This document shows, one piece after another, positions 43,420-52,652 of a stretch of DNA of 58,346 nt (its first letter is position 1; the number at the start of each line of letters is the position of its first letter). The stretch covers positions 1 to 58,346 of the forward strand of contig JAGFXP010000008.1 of NCBI GenBank assembly GCA_017861315.1, in the 5' to 3' direction. The stretch comes from Bacillota bacterium. Its GTDB lineage: Bacteria; Bacillota; Clostridia; Clostridiales; Clostridiaceae. The notes under the pieces are model-generated. The model had not been told where the DNA came from. It made no database searches and was given only the letters and a program-made list of their open reading frames with translations. Position numbers and translations under genes: made by a program.

Positions 43420-44685
43420 TTAATTTGCATTTTGTTGTTCCGCTTCAGAGCCCTTTCTGCTGCAGGCCCGGGACTGGTATACCGCTATGAAAAGCCAGAA
43501 GTAAGCGATAACCTTAGGTGCAGAAAAATAATTGTCTATCAGGTTCATCATCATGAACGCTATGCTCGAAACCAGGAAGCCCTTGAAGAACTGAAGAAAA
43601 TGTTGGTTCTCTTCGCTCTTCAGGTACCTGAATAGATCCCTGAAATGGGATACTATGATACCAAGAAACGCCGCGGTTCCGAGCACGCCGAGTTCGCTCT
43701 GGATCTTCAGGAGTATGTTGTGCGGATGAAACACCTGTTCCCAGTCATAGGTGTTCACCAGCTCCGGATGCTTTTCGATGTAGCCCGGATACTGCGTGTA
43801 AAAGTTGCCGTTGCCAACTCCCAGAAGGAAATGGTCCTTTATCATGTAGTACGCCGTTTTCCATACCTTCAGCCTCGATTCGTTCTGCGACATGTCTGCT
43901 ATCTGAAGCAGCCTGGTCCTTGTGGCAGGCATCATCAGTGCGATGGCGCCGGCTATTATGAATGCTATTATGAACTTGCGGCTGTATAGGATTATCAGCA
44001 GCACGAATCCGATTATGACCCCCAGGAGGGCGTTCCTTGAAAAGGATACGATTATGCTTCCGAGGGCCATGAGAGCAAGCGCCCCGTATATTATCCTGTA
44101 GCTCCATTTCTTTTCTCCTGCGAATAGCATGACCGCAGGAAAAAACGCAATCAGTGCGAAAGCGCCGAAGTTGTTGTAGTTTTCCATGGTTGAAGCCGCT
44201 CTCAGCTCCCAGGAGTATGAGAAGCTGCCTGTCCTCATGACCGCCCGGGCGTATTCATTGATCCCGTCCCAGAAAATGTAGGCGCAGACCATGAAGTACA
44301 CGAGTATGATGTTCCTCAGCACCCTCTCCTGATTCATTTCATACTTGATTATAAAGAACAGGACTATGTACGTCGTGAATCTTGCGCTTTCACGGATGGC
44401 CATCGACCTGTCCATCGAATACAGGATTGAGAAGAACATCGCAAATATGAGCAGGGCCATGGATATTCCCAGGCTGTGGGTGAAGAAATCCTTGAACCCC
44501 ATGGCGAATCTTTCCCTGGAGCTTCTGTATATCATGAGCTTAAGCAGGTAGACTAGGATTGCTGCAGCCAGTATTACATCCCCGTTGAAGGGTATGCCGG
44601 AAATGCTGTATTTGCTCGGGAATAGAGGAAGTATGATGATGTATGCATATATGAGATATTCCAGCAGTTTGTCGAATGCCTTCAT
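43420..44685 (-). CDS. O-antigen ligase-family membrane protein
   Basis: A 421-residue protein with about 11 membrane helices. The long periplasmic-type loop has GVGNGNFYTQYPGYIE and HPHNILLKIQSELGVLG, the Wzy_C signature of polymerases and ligases. It probably polymerises surface polysaccharide repeat units or attaches them to wall or protein. It lies 14 bases from the next gene and one base from the previous. Confidence 0.86.
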   Translation of the reverse strand: MKAFDKLLEYLIYAYIIILPLFPSKYSISGIPFNGDVILAAAILVYLLKLMIYRSSRERFAMGFKDFFTHSLGISMALLIFAMFFSILYSMDRSMAIRESARFTTYIVLFFIIKYEMNQERVLRNIILVYFMVCAYIFWDGINEYARAVMRTGSFSYSWELRAASTMENYNNFGAFALIAFFPAVMLFAGEKKWSYRIIYGALALMALGSIIVSFSRNALLGVIIGFVLLIILYSRKFIIAFIIAGAIALMMPATRTRLLQIADMSQNESRLKVWKTAYYMIKDHFLLGVGNGNFYTQYPGYIEKHPELVNTYDWEQVFHPHNILLKIQSELGVLGTAAFLGIIVSHFRDLFRYLKSEENQHFLQFFKGFLVSSIAFMMMNLIDNYFSAPKVIAYFWLFIAVYQSRACSRKGSEAEQQNAN

Positions 44686-44686
44686 G

Positions 44687-45808
44687 CTAATCCTCCTCGT
44701 ATATTCTGATTACAGATTCAGTGAACTTTGACAGTGCGAAATTGTCGCTTACGTACTTCTCTCCCGCATTTCCGACGGCTTCAACCTTGTCCCTGTTGTC
44801 CAGAATCCACTTCAGCTTGTCATAGATCAGGCCGCTGTCCTGCGGCTCTACAATGTATCCATTGACGCCGTCGGATATCATGTCCGTAAGCGCTCCCACC
44901 TTGGTGCATAGGACAGGCTTTCCTAGTGACATCGCTTCCAGGATGACGTATGGCATTCCTTCCTTTATGGAAGGCAGGACAAACAGATCCAGGATGTTCA
45001 TTATGTCGTAGTTGTCCTCCCTGTATCCGAGGAACATTATGTCGCTTAAGTCCTTCGCCAGCGCCCTCATGTCATCCAGCTTCGGCCCCTGCCCTGCGAA
45101 TACCGTTTTGAACCTGTAGCCTTCCGCATAGAGCCTTTTCAAAGCCTCTATCAGGTATTTGTGCCCCTTCGTTTCGTAGAAATTCGATATTGTTCCCAGG
45201 ACAAACTCGTCCTCGGGTATATTTAGCTCCTTCTTCACTTCAGCCGCATCCCTCAATTCATCCTTCCTGATCTCAGGTATGGCGTTAGGTATGAATGTCA
45301 GCTTTTCCTGCTTGACCAGCCTGTTCTCAAGGGCTGAATCGCAGTCCTTCTTTGAGACAGCAATAACCTTGTCGCCGAGCATAGCGCCTACTCTTTCAAT
45401 ATATATATATACCGCCCTCTTGATATTGCTCATAGGCTCGTTGAACACGAAGCCGTGCGCGGTATAGATCACCTTCTTTGTTCCGGCAAGCTTTGCGGCG
45501 ATCCTGGCCAGGATTCCCGCTTTTGAGCTGTGGCAGTGGACGATGTCAAATCCGCCGTCCCTGAACAACCTGTGCAGATTTTTTACAGCTTTTATGTCCT
45601 TTGATAGATCTATATCCCTCACCATGTCGGGAACCAGGACGACCTCGATGCCGTTTTCCTTCGCCTTCTCTATGAGCTTGCCGCCGGCAGATGTGAATAT
45701 TGTGACGTCATATCCCCTGTTTTTCAGTTCAGTGCTTAGAAGAAGCACGTGCTTCTGGGCTCCGCCCATCTCTGATAGTGTGACAACCTGTGCAACCTTA
45801 ATAGGCAT
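44687..45808 (-). CDS. Glycosyltransferase family 4 (GT-B), first gene of polysaccharide operon
   Basis: A 373-residue GT-B enzyme with the acceptor loop SEMGGAQKHVLLLS, HCHSSKAGILARIAAKL, FIPNAIPE, LGTISNFYETKGHKYLIEAL and the donor-site KEGMPYVILEAMSLGKPVL (E-x7-E). The frame is open 48 codons upstream, but ATG 45808 (MPIKVAQVVTLSE) fits the family and has a GAGGGAG site. It resembles enzymes that add N-acetylhexosamines to a lipid carrier. Confidence 0.88.
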   Translation of the reverse strand: MPIKVAQVVTLSEMGGAQKHVLLLSTELKNRGYDVTIFTSAGGKLIEKAKENGIEVVLVPDMVRDIDLSKDIKAVKNLHRLFRDGGFDIVHCHSSKAGILARIAAKLAGTKKVIYTAHGFVFNEPMSNIKRAVYIYIERVGAMLGDKVIAVSKKDCDSALENRLVKQEKLTFIPNAIPEIRKDELRDAAEVKKELNIPEDEFVLGTISNFYETKGHKYLIEALKRLYAEGYRFKTVFAGQGPKLDDMRALAKDLSDIMFLGYREDNYDIMNILDLFVLPSIKEGMPYVILEAMSLGKPVLCTKVGALTDMISDGVNGYIVEPQDSGLIYDKLKWILDNRDKVEAVGNAGEKYVSDNFALSKFTESVIRIYEED

Positions 45809-45889
45809 ATATATTCTCCCTCTCGTAAACAATCTAACAATCAATAATAATCCAACCTTTATGATACCATTAAATTTTGCTGTCCTCAA

Positions 45890-45921
45890 TAAAAAAAGGG
45901 ACAAATGCAAGCATTTATCCC
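45890..45921 (-). terminator. Terminator after thiC
   Basis: Arms GGGACAAATGC and GCATTTATCCC (11 bp, one mismatch) around AA. On the minus strand a run of seven T follows. It separates thiC from the polysaccharide operon. Confidence 0.88.
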
Positions 45922-45956
45922 AAATCCAATATCCGATATGACAGGCAACCATTTTT

Positions 45957-47258
45957 TTACAGGATGTTGACGTCTTCTCCGTTCATTACCTTGTTCATGT
46001 TCCTCACAGCGCACATCTTTCCGCACATGGTGCAGGTATCCTCGTGCTCAGGAGTTGATTCCTTCCTATACCTTCTAGGCTTCTCCCCGTCCAGCGCAAG
46101 CTCGAACATCCTGTTCCAGTCAAGCTCTGCTCTGGCCTTGCTCATCTCATTGTCCCAGTCCCTTGCCCCTTTGACGTTCTTTGCAATGTCTCCTGCATGT
46201 GCAGCGATCTTTGATGCGATGATTCCCTCCTTCATGTCTTCAAGGTCAGGCAGCCTGAGGTGCTCGGCAGGTGTGACGTAGCAGAGGAAATCCGCTCCGC
46301 TGCTTGCTGCTATTGCTCCGCCGATGGCGCTGGTAATGTGGTCGTATCCCGGTGCTACGTCAGTAACCAATGGTCCAAGCACATAGAAAGGCGCTCCGTG
46401 GCAGAGCTTTTTCTCAAGCATCATGTTTGCGGCTATCTCGTTGATCGCCATGTGCCCCGGTCCCTCTATTATTACCTGAACATTCCTTTCCCATGCCCTG
46501 AGCGTCAGCTCGCCCAGAGTCATGAGCTCTTTAATCTGGCAGGCGTCTGTTGCATCCTGGATGCATCCGGGCCTGCAGGCATCGCCCAGGCTCAGTGTGA
46601 GGTCGTGTTTCACACAGATGTCGAGCAGCTCGTCGTAGTATTCAAAGAACGGGTTTTCATTTCCTGTAAGCTCCATCCAAGCGTAGAGCAGGGATCCGCC
46701 CCTTGAGACTATGTTGGTGAGCCTCTTGTTCCTTTTGAACACTTTTGCCGTCTCCCTGTTGATGCCAGCGTGTATCGTCACGAAGTCGACTCCGTCCTCT
46801 GCCTGCTTCTCGACAACCTTCAGGAACTCCTCAGCCTTGAGATCCTTCAATTCCCTGTCATAGAAGCCTATCAGGTCATACATAGGAACCGTTCCTATCA
46901 TTGCCGGTGCCATCTCTATCAGCTTTTTCCTGAACATTTCCGTCTTGCCATAGGAGCTCAGGTCCATGATAGCTTCAGCCTTCATGTCGAGCGCAGTCCT
47001 GACTTTGTCCAGTTCTGCCTCAATGCTGTAGCAGTCCTTGGATATGCCGAGATTGACATTTATCTTAGTCTTAAGTCCTGCTCCCACGCCCTCGGCGGAC
47101 AGCGACTTATGATTCTTGTTGGCAGGTATTACTATGTTTCCTTCTGCGAGGCCTTTTCTTATGAATTCAACGTCGAGGTTTTCCTTAGCAGCAACCGTTT
47201 CCATTTCCTTTGTGATTATGCCTTTTTTAGCGGCGTCCATCTGAGTTGTGTAGTTCAT
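45957..47258 (-). CDS. thiC: Phosphomethylpyrimidine synthase ThiC
   Basis: Rearranges aminoimidazole ribotide to hydroxymethylpyrimidine phosphate, a step in thiamine synthesis, by a non-standard radical-SAM mechanism. The 433-residue protein has [59 protein letters not shown] and the C-terminal cluster motif [12 protein letters not shown] riboswitch with its own terminator lies upstream. No other thi gene is in the window. Its product feeds TPP, which the acetolactate-synthase-like enzyme uses. Confidence 0.96.
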   Translation of the reverse strand: MNYTTQMDAAKKGIITKEMETVAAKENLDVEFIRKGLAEGNIVIPANKNHKSLSAEGVGAGLKTKINVNLGISKDCYSIEAELDKVRTALDMKAEAIMDLSSYGKTEMFRKKLIEMAPAMIGTVPMYDLIGFYDRELKDLKAEEFLKVVEKQAEDGVDFVTIHAGINRETAKVFKRNKRLTNIVSRGGSLLYAWMELTGNENPFFEYYDELLDICVKHDLTLSLGDACRPGCIQDATDACQIKELMTLGELTLRAWERNVQVIIEGPGHMAINEIAANMMLEKKLCHGAPFYVLGPLVTDVAPGYDHITSAIGGAIAASSGADFLCYVTPAEHLRLPDLEDMKEGIIASKIAAHAGDIAKNVKGARDWDNEMSKARAELDWNRMFELALDGEKPRRYRKESTPEHEDTCTMCGKMCAVRNMNKVMNGEDVNIL

Positions 47259-47329
47259 CTTTTTTCCCTCCAGGTTTATTTAATTTGTTTTTTTATTTGT
47301 CAATGACTGGTTATCGGATTGAATAAAAA

Positions 47330-47359
47330 ACAGACCTGCCAATAATAAAGCAGGTCTGT
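47330..47359 (-). terminator. Riboswitch-controlled terminator before thiC
   Basis: Perfect 10-bp stem ACAGACCTGC/GCAGGTCTGT with a 10-base loop, followed on the minus strand by T6. It lies between the TPP aptamer and the thiC ribosome site, so it is the expression platform: ligand-bound RNA should terminate here. Confidence 0.88.
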
Positions 47360-47423
47360 CGATATCAAAATACCATTCTTATACCAGGATCGCACTGGAT
47401 CATAATATAAATGTTTTTGACTC

Positions 47424-47508
47424 ATCGGCTTCCCTACGTTAGTACTAACTACATCAGGTTCAAAGGGTCAGGATTTCTCCTTCTCAGCCAATGGCTCCCC
47501 CAGCGAAA
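47424..47508 (-). promoter_or_regulatory. TPP (THI-element) riboswitch
   Basis: On the minus strand the aptamer reads GCTGGGGGAGCC, GGCTGAGA, CCCTTTGAACCTGATGTAG, TTAGTACTAACGTAGGGAAG. These are the conserved THI-box segments in order. It controls thiC by transcription attenuation. It occupies most of the 311 bases between thiC and the FMN enzyme gene. Confidence 0.96.
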
Positions 47509-47569
47509 TTTCTATTCAATTTTCTCAACCAAGTACATTATAGTATAAACATGTAATCCTGTAAACAAC

Positions 47570-48586
47570 TTAATAGATTACGTCGCTTGTTATCTCATCT
47601 ATTGAATTGCAGCCGGTGAGCACCATGGCACTCTTCAGGTCGTCCTTGAGGTAGTCGATATAGAGCTTCACGCCTTCCCTGGCTCCTCCGAAGGATGCTG
47701 TGACGAACGGCCTTCCTATGAGCACGCCCTCTGCACCTAAGGCTATCATCTTCAGTATGTCGGCGCCGCTCCTTACTCCGCCGTCTGCAAGAATCGTTAC
47801 TTTTCCCTTTACAGCCTCGGCTATCTCTGGGAGCACATCCGCTGCTCCCGGCGTGTGGTCGAGGACCCTGCCGCCGTGATTCGATACTACGATTGCGTCT
47901 ACTCCGGCTTTTACCGCCAGCTCTGCCTCTTCAACCGTCATTATGCCCTTGAGTATGAAAGGAAGCTTTGTGCTCTGTGCTATATCCCTTATCTCCTCGA
48001 CGGTCTTCGGAGAAACAGGCTTTCCTGCAAGCCTCAGCGTTATTAGTCCCGCCCCGTCTATATCCATTCCGACTGCGAAAGCTCCTGTCTCTTCAGCCAG
48101 CCTTATCTTCTCTTTGATCATTTCGTTGCTTTCCCATGGCTTTATTATCGCGATACCCTGTCCGTCGAAGTTCTTGAGCTGCGCAAGGTTTGCTATCAGG
48201 AAGGCGTCTACCGCTGTATCGCCCACCATAGGGTAAATTCCTGCATCAAGGCAGCCTCCTATAACCCAGGAGATGTACTCATCTTCAGTGAATTTTCCGC
48301 CCATGTTGAATGTAGTTCCCGAAACCGGAGCCGCAAAAACCGGTATGTCCATCTTTTTGCCGAAAAGCTCGGTTGATATGTCAGGGTTTTTTGCCGAGTG
48401 TATTGTTTTCATGTTAAGTTTGTAAGCATCGAGTGCTTCGATATTTGCAGTGAATGCTGAGCCTGTGCCTTTGCCGCCCATTCCCGGCACTTCTCCCGCG
48501 CATGCCTTTCCGTTGCAGACGCTGCACACCCTGCAGAAACCCTTCAAATTTTCTCGTGCCGCCTGCTTTACGTCCTTTAAGTTCAT
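47570..48586 (-). CDS. FMN-dependent alpha-hydroxy-acid dehydrogenase-type protein with N-terminal Cys cluster
   Basis: A 338-residue TIM-barrel flavoprotein of the lactate oxidase/glycolate oxidase family. It has VFAAPVSGTTF, the phosphate and catalytic segments LKGIMTVEEAELA, VVSNHGGRVLDHTPG (His-Gly-Gly-Arg) and LADGGVRSGADILK, and LIGRPFV. Before the barrel is an added cluster, C18-x2-C21-x2-C24-x4-C29, which could hold a metal or iron-sulfur centre. Substrate unknown. The start ATG 48586 follows AAGGAGGTATTTTG. Confidence 0.88.
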   Translation of the reverse strand: MNLKDVKQAARENLKGFCRVCSVCNGKACAGEVPGMGGKGTGSAFTANIEALDAYKLNMKTIHSAKNPDISTELFGKKMDIPVFAAPVSGTTFNMGGKFTEDEYISWVIGGCLDAGIYPMVGDTAVDAFLIANLAQLKNFDGQGIAIIKPWESNEMIKEKIRLAEETGAFAVGMDIDGAGLITLRLAGKPVSPKTVEEIRDIAQSTKLPFILKGIMTVEEAELAVKAGVDAIVVSNHGGRVLDHTPGAADVLPEIAEAVKGKVTILADGGVRSGADILKMIALGAEGVLIGRPFVTASFGGAREGVKLYIDYLKDDLKSAMVLTGCNSIDEITSDVIY

Positions 48587-48727
48587 CAAAATACCTCCTT
48601 AAGCTAGTTGCATAAATTTTCAAACACTAACAATAATATATCATATTATCAAACCGATGTCACCTTTCTGACGCTCATGATTGACTTTTCACTAATTAGG
48701 GGTATATTAGGTGTTCAAGGTTCATAA

Positions 48728-49768
48728 GGCAATGTTTGCTTAAAATGTTGGTGGGCATTTGAATAGACTCCACCCTCCTGGACATAATTATAAAAAGATG
48801 ATTTCAGGAGGTGGGCGGGATTGACCGATTTCACATTCAGCGATAAAAAAATTGAGGGGATGCTGGGTGCTTTGAACTTTGAAAAGAGCAGCTGTCCCCA
48901 CTGCGGAAGCAGGAATTTTGTTAAGTACGGCAGGACCGGCCTAGGACGACAACGCTATCGCTGCCGGGAATGCAGGAAAACTTTTTCAGAAACTACCGGC
49001 ACACCATTCATGTACAGCAAGAAAACGCTGGAGACCTGGGCGGGCTATCTTTTCTGCATGGAAGGCAGGCTTGCCCTGCGGAACATATCAAAGCTCCTCG
49101 GCATGAACCTGTCCACCGCCTTTTCCTGGAGGCACAAAATACTGAGCGTTGCCGAGACAAAGACGGACACCGTACTTACCGAAACAATCGAGGTCAATGA
49201 GTTTTGGCTGAAGGAAAACTTCAAGGGATGCAGGAGAATAAATCCGCACTTTCGTGATGCTGAAAAGCGCTGTCAGATCCTGATGCTGAGCTGCCGTGAC
49301 AGCAAGGGAAACATCCTTTTAAAGGCAGTCGCCAGGAAAGGGCTCAGGAAGCTGGAGTATGCCGAGATTTCGAATATACTCAGCCCAGTGATTGAGCACT
49401 GCAAAATGCTTGTCACAACTAGTAATCTTTTCTATGTTTCTTTTGCCAAGAAGAATAAGCTCAGATTATGCATGCCGTACAGCGCGAGCTACCGCCGGTC
49501 GGGTTTTTCGCTGAAGAATGCTGAGATCCAGGCAAGGGGATTCAAGGGATTCCTGAAAAGATTCAGGTCAGTGGCAAGCAAGTACCTCAGCCATTATATG
49601 AACTGGTACAGGATTATGCTGAACAGGAACGGCAGCCTGCCGGCTGAAATCATGGATATGCTGTCCTGCGGTCGCCGCCAACTGAGGGTTCATGAGCTCA
49701 GTAAAGTGCAGTTTGACGGTACGCTTAGGCATGACTGAAAAACATCAACACTTAAACCAAACAATGCC
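48728..49768 (+). mobile_element. Degenerate IS1595-like insertion element
   Basis: A transposase-like gene is flanked by imperfect 23-bp terminal inverted repeats. Left is 48728-48750 (starts GGCAATGTTTG); right is 49746-49768 (ends CCAAACAATGCC). They match at 19 of 23 positions. No target duplication remains at the ends (flanks gttcataa and cgatggtg), so the insertion is old. Element size is 1041 bases. Confidence 0.7.
48821..49738 (+). CDS. IS1595-family transposase homologue lacking catalytic residues
   Basis: An uninterrupted 305-residue protein. The zinc ribbon CPHCGSRNF with RCRECRKTFSE is intact and so is an HTH-like part (LRNISKLLGMNLSTAFSWRH). The DDE/N catalytic residues of this family are replaced. 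VDE is VNE in TIEVNEFWLKENFKG, TDS is TTS in MLVTTSNLFYVSFAKK, and the HINSLHSNFK-type third motif is NAEIQARGFK. It uses a TTG start after AGGAGGT at good spacing. It cannot be an active transposase if these alignments hold; a domesticated DNA-binding role is possible. Confidence 0.75.
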   Translation: MTDFTFSDKKIEGMLGALNFEKSSCPHCGSRNFVKYGRTGLGRQRYRCRECRKTFSETTGTPFMYSKKTLETWAGYLFCMEGRLALRNISKLLGMNLSTAFSWRHKILSVAETKTDTVLTETIEVNEFWLKENFKGCRRINPHFRDAEKRCQILMLSCRDSKGNILLKAVARKGLRKLEYAEISNILSPVIEHCKMLVTTSNLFYVSFAKKNKLRLCMPYSASYRRSGFSLKNAEIQARGFKGFLKRFRSVASKYLSHYMNWYRIMLNRNGSLPAEIMDMLSCGRRQLRVHELSKVQFDGTLRHD

Positions 49769-49814
49769 CGATGGTGCCAAACAACATACATACCGGTTAT
49801 CGGCAAATAAAGAA

Positions 49815-49837
49815 GGAAGGCAAAATAATCGCCTTCC
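49815..49837 (-). terminator. Terminator after DUF523 gene
   Basis: Perfect 7-bp stem GGAAGGC/GCCTTCC with a 9-base loop, followed on the minus strand by TTCTTTATTT. It ends the transcript that comes down from mutS2. Confidence 0.75.
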
Positions 49838-49843
49838 AAATTA

Positions 49844-50278
49844 TCAAACGGTTATCACCACGATACCATTTCTTATGAGAAGTTCGGCAGTGACGCCATT
49901 TCCTTCGATAAGCCTGCCGCTGAAAGTTCCGTCATAAATCAGCCCGCAGCCGCAGGACGGGCTTTTTGCCTTCAGTATGACCTCCTTGGCGCCAGCCGCT
50001 TTCGCTATGCTGAGCACTTCCCGGGCTCCCCTTATGAAGTTTTCCGTGGTGTCCGTTCCGGATGAGCTTACCACCCTCGCTCTTCCGTCAAGAACATCAG
50101 CACCGGTTCCTCCCGATATCTCCATCGCGGACCTCGGAGTGGCAAGGCCTCCCAGCTGCTCAGGGCATACAGGTATAGCCTTCCCTTCGGCCAGTAGCCC
50201 AAGGACCTCCCTGTTGAGGTTGTTTCCGCCGTTGTATTTGCAGTTTGTTCCGCATAAACATGCACTCACCAGTATCAT
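49844..50278 (-). CDS. DUF523-family protein
   Basis: A 144-residue cysteine-rich protein with the DUF523 marks VSACLCGTNCKYNGGNN, PVCPEQLGGLATPR and LKAKSPSCGCG. The conserved cysteines suggest metal or thiol chemistry, but function is unknown. It starts after GGAGGTGCGGG and follows mutS2 by 12 bases. Confidence 0.9.
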   Translation of the reverse strand: MILVSACLCGTNCKYNGGNNLNREVLGLLAEGKAIPVCPEQLGGLATPRSAMEISGGTGADVLDGRARVVSSSGTDTTENFIRGAREVLSIAKAAGAKEVILKAKSPSCGCGLIYDGTFSGRLIEGNGVTAELLIRNGIVVITV

Positions 50279-50290
50279 CCCGCACCTCCG

Positions 50291-52651
50291 CTATTTAAGT
50301 TCGGCAACCGTTACTCCAGTGCCGCCTTCCCCGTATTCGCCAAGCCTGTACTTCTTTACGTGAGGATGCCTTTTCAGCATGTCGCTTATGGAATTCCTCA
50401 GTACTCCTGTGCCCTTGCCGTGGATTATAGTGACCTCGTTCAGGCCTGCCATATATGCCTCGTCCAGGTATTTGTCAGTCGTGAAGAGCGCTTCCTCCGA
50501 ATCCATGCCCCTGAGATCTACGGAGGATGCCACTGTCCTAAGGTTCAGGCTGAGTTCCCTGCCGCCTTTCTTCTTTGAGGCTTCCTTTGTTTCCTTTGAA
50601 GCCCTCAGGTCATCCAGTTTCACGGATATCTTCATGATACCCGCCTGCACAAGAACCTCACCCTTGCTGTCCGGCTTCGAGATCACTATGCCCTTCTGGT
50701 TGAGCGAAGGTATGAATACATCCTGCCCCTCCTTCACGCCTTTCAGCTTCTCACCCTTCGGTTCCATCTTTTTGGATGCTGCGTCCTCGGACCTGTCCAG
50801 CCTTTCCTTCAGTTTCTGCCTCTCGAGTTCAAGCTTCTTCCTCGCCTCCGAGGAGTAGCCGAGCCTTTCCATCTCTCTCATGTTTTTCAGGATTGAATCA
50901 GATTCCTCTTTTGCTTCCTTTAATATACTTTTTGCTTCCCTCTGGGCGTCTATCAGCGCCTTCTCCCTGGCGTTCTGAAGGTTATAGAGCTTTTCCTCAT
51001 ACTTTTCCTTCAGCTTGGCTGCCTCAAGCTTTATGCTCGCAGCCTCCCTTGCATCGTCCTGGGCCTTTATGCTCTTTTCCTGAAGGCTCTGGATAAGGTC
51101 CTCGAACCTGAGGCTCTCGCTTGTTATGTTTTCCCTGGCGTCATCTATGATGTAGTTCGGAAGCCCAAGCCTGTTCGATATCTCGAAGGCGTTCGACTTT
51201 CCCGGTATCCCGATGAGAAGCCTGTATGTCGGCCTGAGCGTCTCGACGTCGAACTCGACGGATGCGTTCTCAACACCCTGTGTCCTTAAGGCGTAGCCCT
51301 TGAGCTCGCTGTAGTGCGTAGTAGCGATTATCCTTGAGTTCCTCTTTTTCAAATTTTCAAGTATTGCCACCGCCAGTGCAGCTCCCTCCGTTGGATCGGT
51401 GCCTGCTCCGAGCTCGTCGAAGAGTATGAGCGATTTTTCGTCTGCCTTTTCTATTATCTCGACTATGTTCCTCATGTGGGACGAGAAAGTGGAAAGGCTC
51501 TGCTCTATGCTCTGCTCGTCGCCTATGTCAGCAAACACCTCTTCGAAAAAGCTGATTGTGGAATGCTCCCTGGCCGGGATCATGAGCCCGCTCAAGGCCA
51601 TCAGGTGAAGGAGCCCCACAGTTTTAAGCGTTACCGTCTTACCGCCCGTATTCGGTCCGGTTATGACAAGCGTCGTGAAGTCCCTGCCCAGGTAAATACT
51701 GGAAGGAACCACTGCCTTCCTGTCTATGAGAGGGTGCCTTCCCTCGATTATGTCCACCATACCGCTGTCGCTTACCATAGGACAGGTGCAGTTGTTCTCG
51801 CTGGCGTACCTGGCCTTTGCGAATATGAAATCCAGCTCCCATACGATGCTGCCGTTCGTCCTCACGTAGAGTATGTTGTCATATACCTTCTCCGAAAGCT
51901 CCATGAGGATCCTCTCTATCTCGGCCTTCTCCTTGAGCACGAGTTCCCTGATCTCGTTGTTCAGGTTGACGAGGCTCATCGGCTCGATATAGAGGGTAGC
52001 CCCTGATGAGCTCTGGTCGTGGATTATCCCGTGGACGCTGCCCTTGTGCTCAGCCTTGACCGGCAGCACGTACCTGTCGCCCCTCATCGTGTAGAGGTTG
52101 TCCTGCAGGTACTGGGAATAGCTCCTTATCAGAGAGTTGACCTTGTCCCTCACTGAGACGTTCTTGTCCTTGAGCTGCCTCCTGAGGTTGTAGAGCAGGG
52201 AGCTTGCCCTGTCTGAAAGCTCGTCTTCCGAGACAACAGCGTTGAAGATGTCGTCCTCCAGGCTTTTTACCGGCGTTATCCCCTCGCAGATGTCCTGTAT
52301 AACGCGGTGCTGCTCCTCGTCCTCCCTCACCGATACATAGTCCCTGAACCTTCTCGCGCTCCTCATGACGGCAGCGATTTTCAGGAGTTCTCCCGGCTGC
52401 AGGACCGATCCCTTGCCAGCTCTCTCTATGGCGATCCTTGCATCGTACACTCCTTCGAAGGGAGGTGCGCCTTTTGTGGTGAGAAGCTTGAGGGCCTCGT
52501 AGGTTTCCTCAAGGTGCTCCTTCACTTCATATATATTGTCGTAAGGCTTCAGGACATCTATTATGTCCTTGCCCGCATTCGTATAGGTAAATTTCTTAAG
52601 TTCCTCCCGTATCTTATAAAACTCAAGAACTCTCAGCGATTTGTCGTTCAA
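50291..52651 (-). CDS. mutS2: MutS2 protein
   Basis: A 786-residue MutS2. It has a MutS core with P-loop TGPNTGGKTVTLKTVG, Walker B LILFDELGAGTDPTEGAAL and ATTHYSELK. A coiled coil follows (about 520-640), then the C-terminal Smr domain with VDLRGMDSEEA and IIHGKGTGVLRN. In Bacillus it is a ribosome-collision splitting factor; it also acts against recombination elsewhere. I chose the TTG at 52651, after GGGGAGTGGAATAGA and one base past the U32 stop, because it gives the family's usual N-terminus (NDKSLRVLEFYKI). The frame is open 27 codons further. Confidence 0.94.
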   Translation of the reverse strand: MNDKSLRVLEFYKIREELKKFTYTNAGKDIIDVLKPYDNIYEVKEHLEETYEALKLLTTKGAPPFEGVYDARIAIERAGKGSVLQPGELLKIAAVMRSARRFRDYVSVREDEEQHRVIQDICEGITPVKSLEDDIFNAVVSEDELSDRASSLLYNLRRQLKDKNVSVRDKVNSLIRSYSQYLQDNLYTMRGDRYVLPVKAEHKGSVHGIIHDQSSSGATLYIEPMSLVNLNNEIRELVLKEKAEIERILMELSEKVYDNILYVRTNGSIVWELDFIFAKARYASENNCTCPMVSDSGMVDIIEGRHPLIDRKAVVPSSIYLGRDFTTLVITGPNTGGKTVTLKTVGLLHLMALSGLMIPAREHSTISFFEEVFADIGDEQSIEQSLSTFSSHMRNIVEIIEKADEKSLILFDELGAGTDPTEGAALAVAILENLKKRNSRIIATTHYSELKGYALRTQGVENASVEFDVETLRPTYRLLIGIPGKSNAFEISNRLGLPNYIIDDARENITSESLRFEDLIQSLQEKSIKAQDDAREAASIKLEAAKLKEKYEEKLYNLQNAREKALIDAQREAKSILKEAKEESDSILKNMREMERLGYSSEARKKLELERQKLKERLDRSEDAASKKMEPKGEKLKGVKEGQDVFIPSLNQKGIVISKPDSKGEVLVQAGIMKISVKLDDLRASKETKEASKKKGGRELSLNLRTVASSVDLRGMDSEEALFTTDKYLDEAYMAGLNEVTIIHGKGTGVLRNSISDMLKRHPHVKKYRLGEYGEGGTGVTVAELK

Positions 52652-52652
52652 T

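Noticed and set aside
45957..47258. ThiC cluster motif CxxCxxxC as a defect
   Set aside because: From memory this spacing occurs in other clostridial and archaeal ThiC proteins, and the rest of the enzyme is intact.
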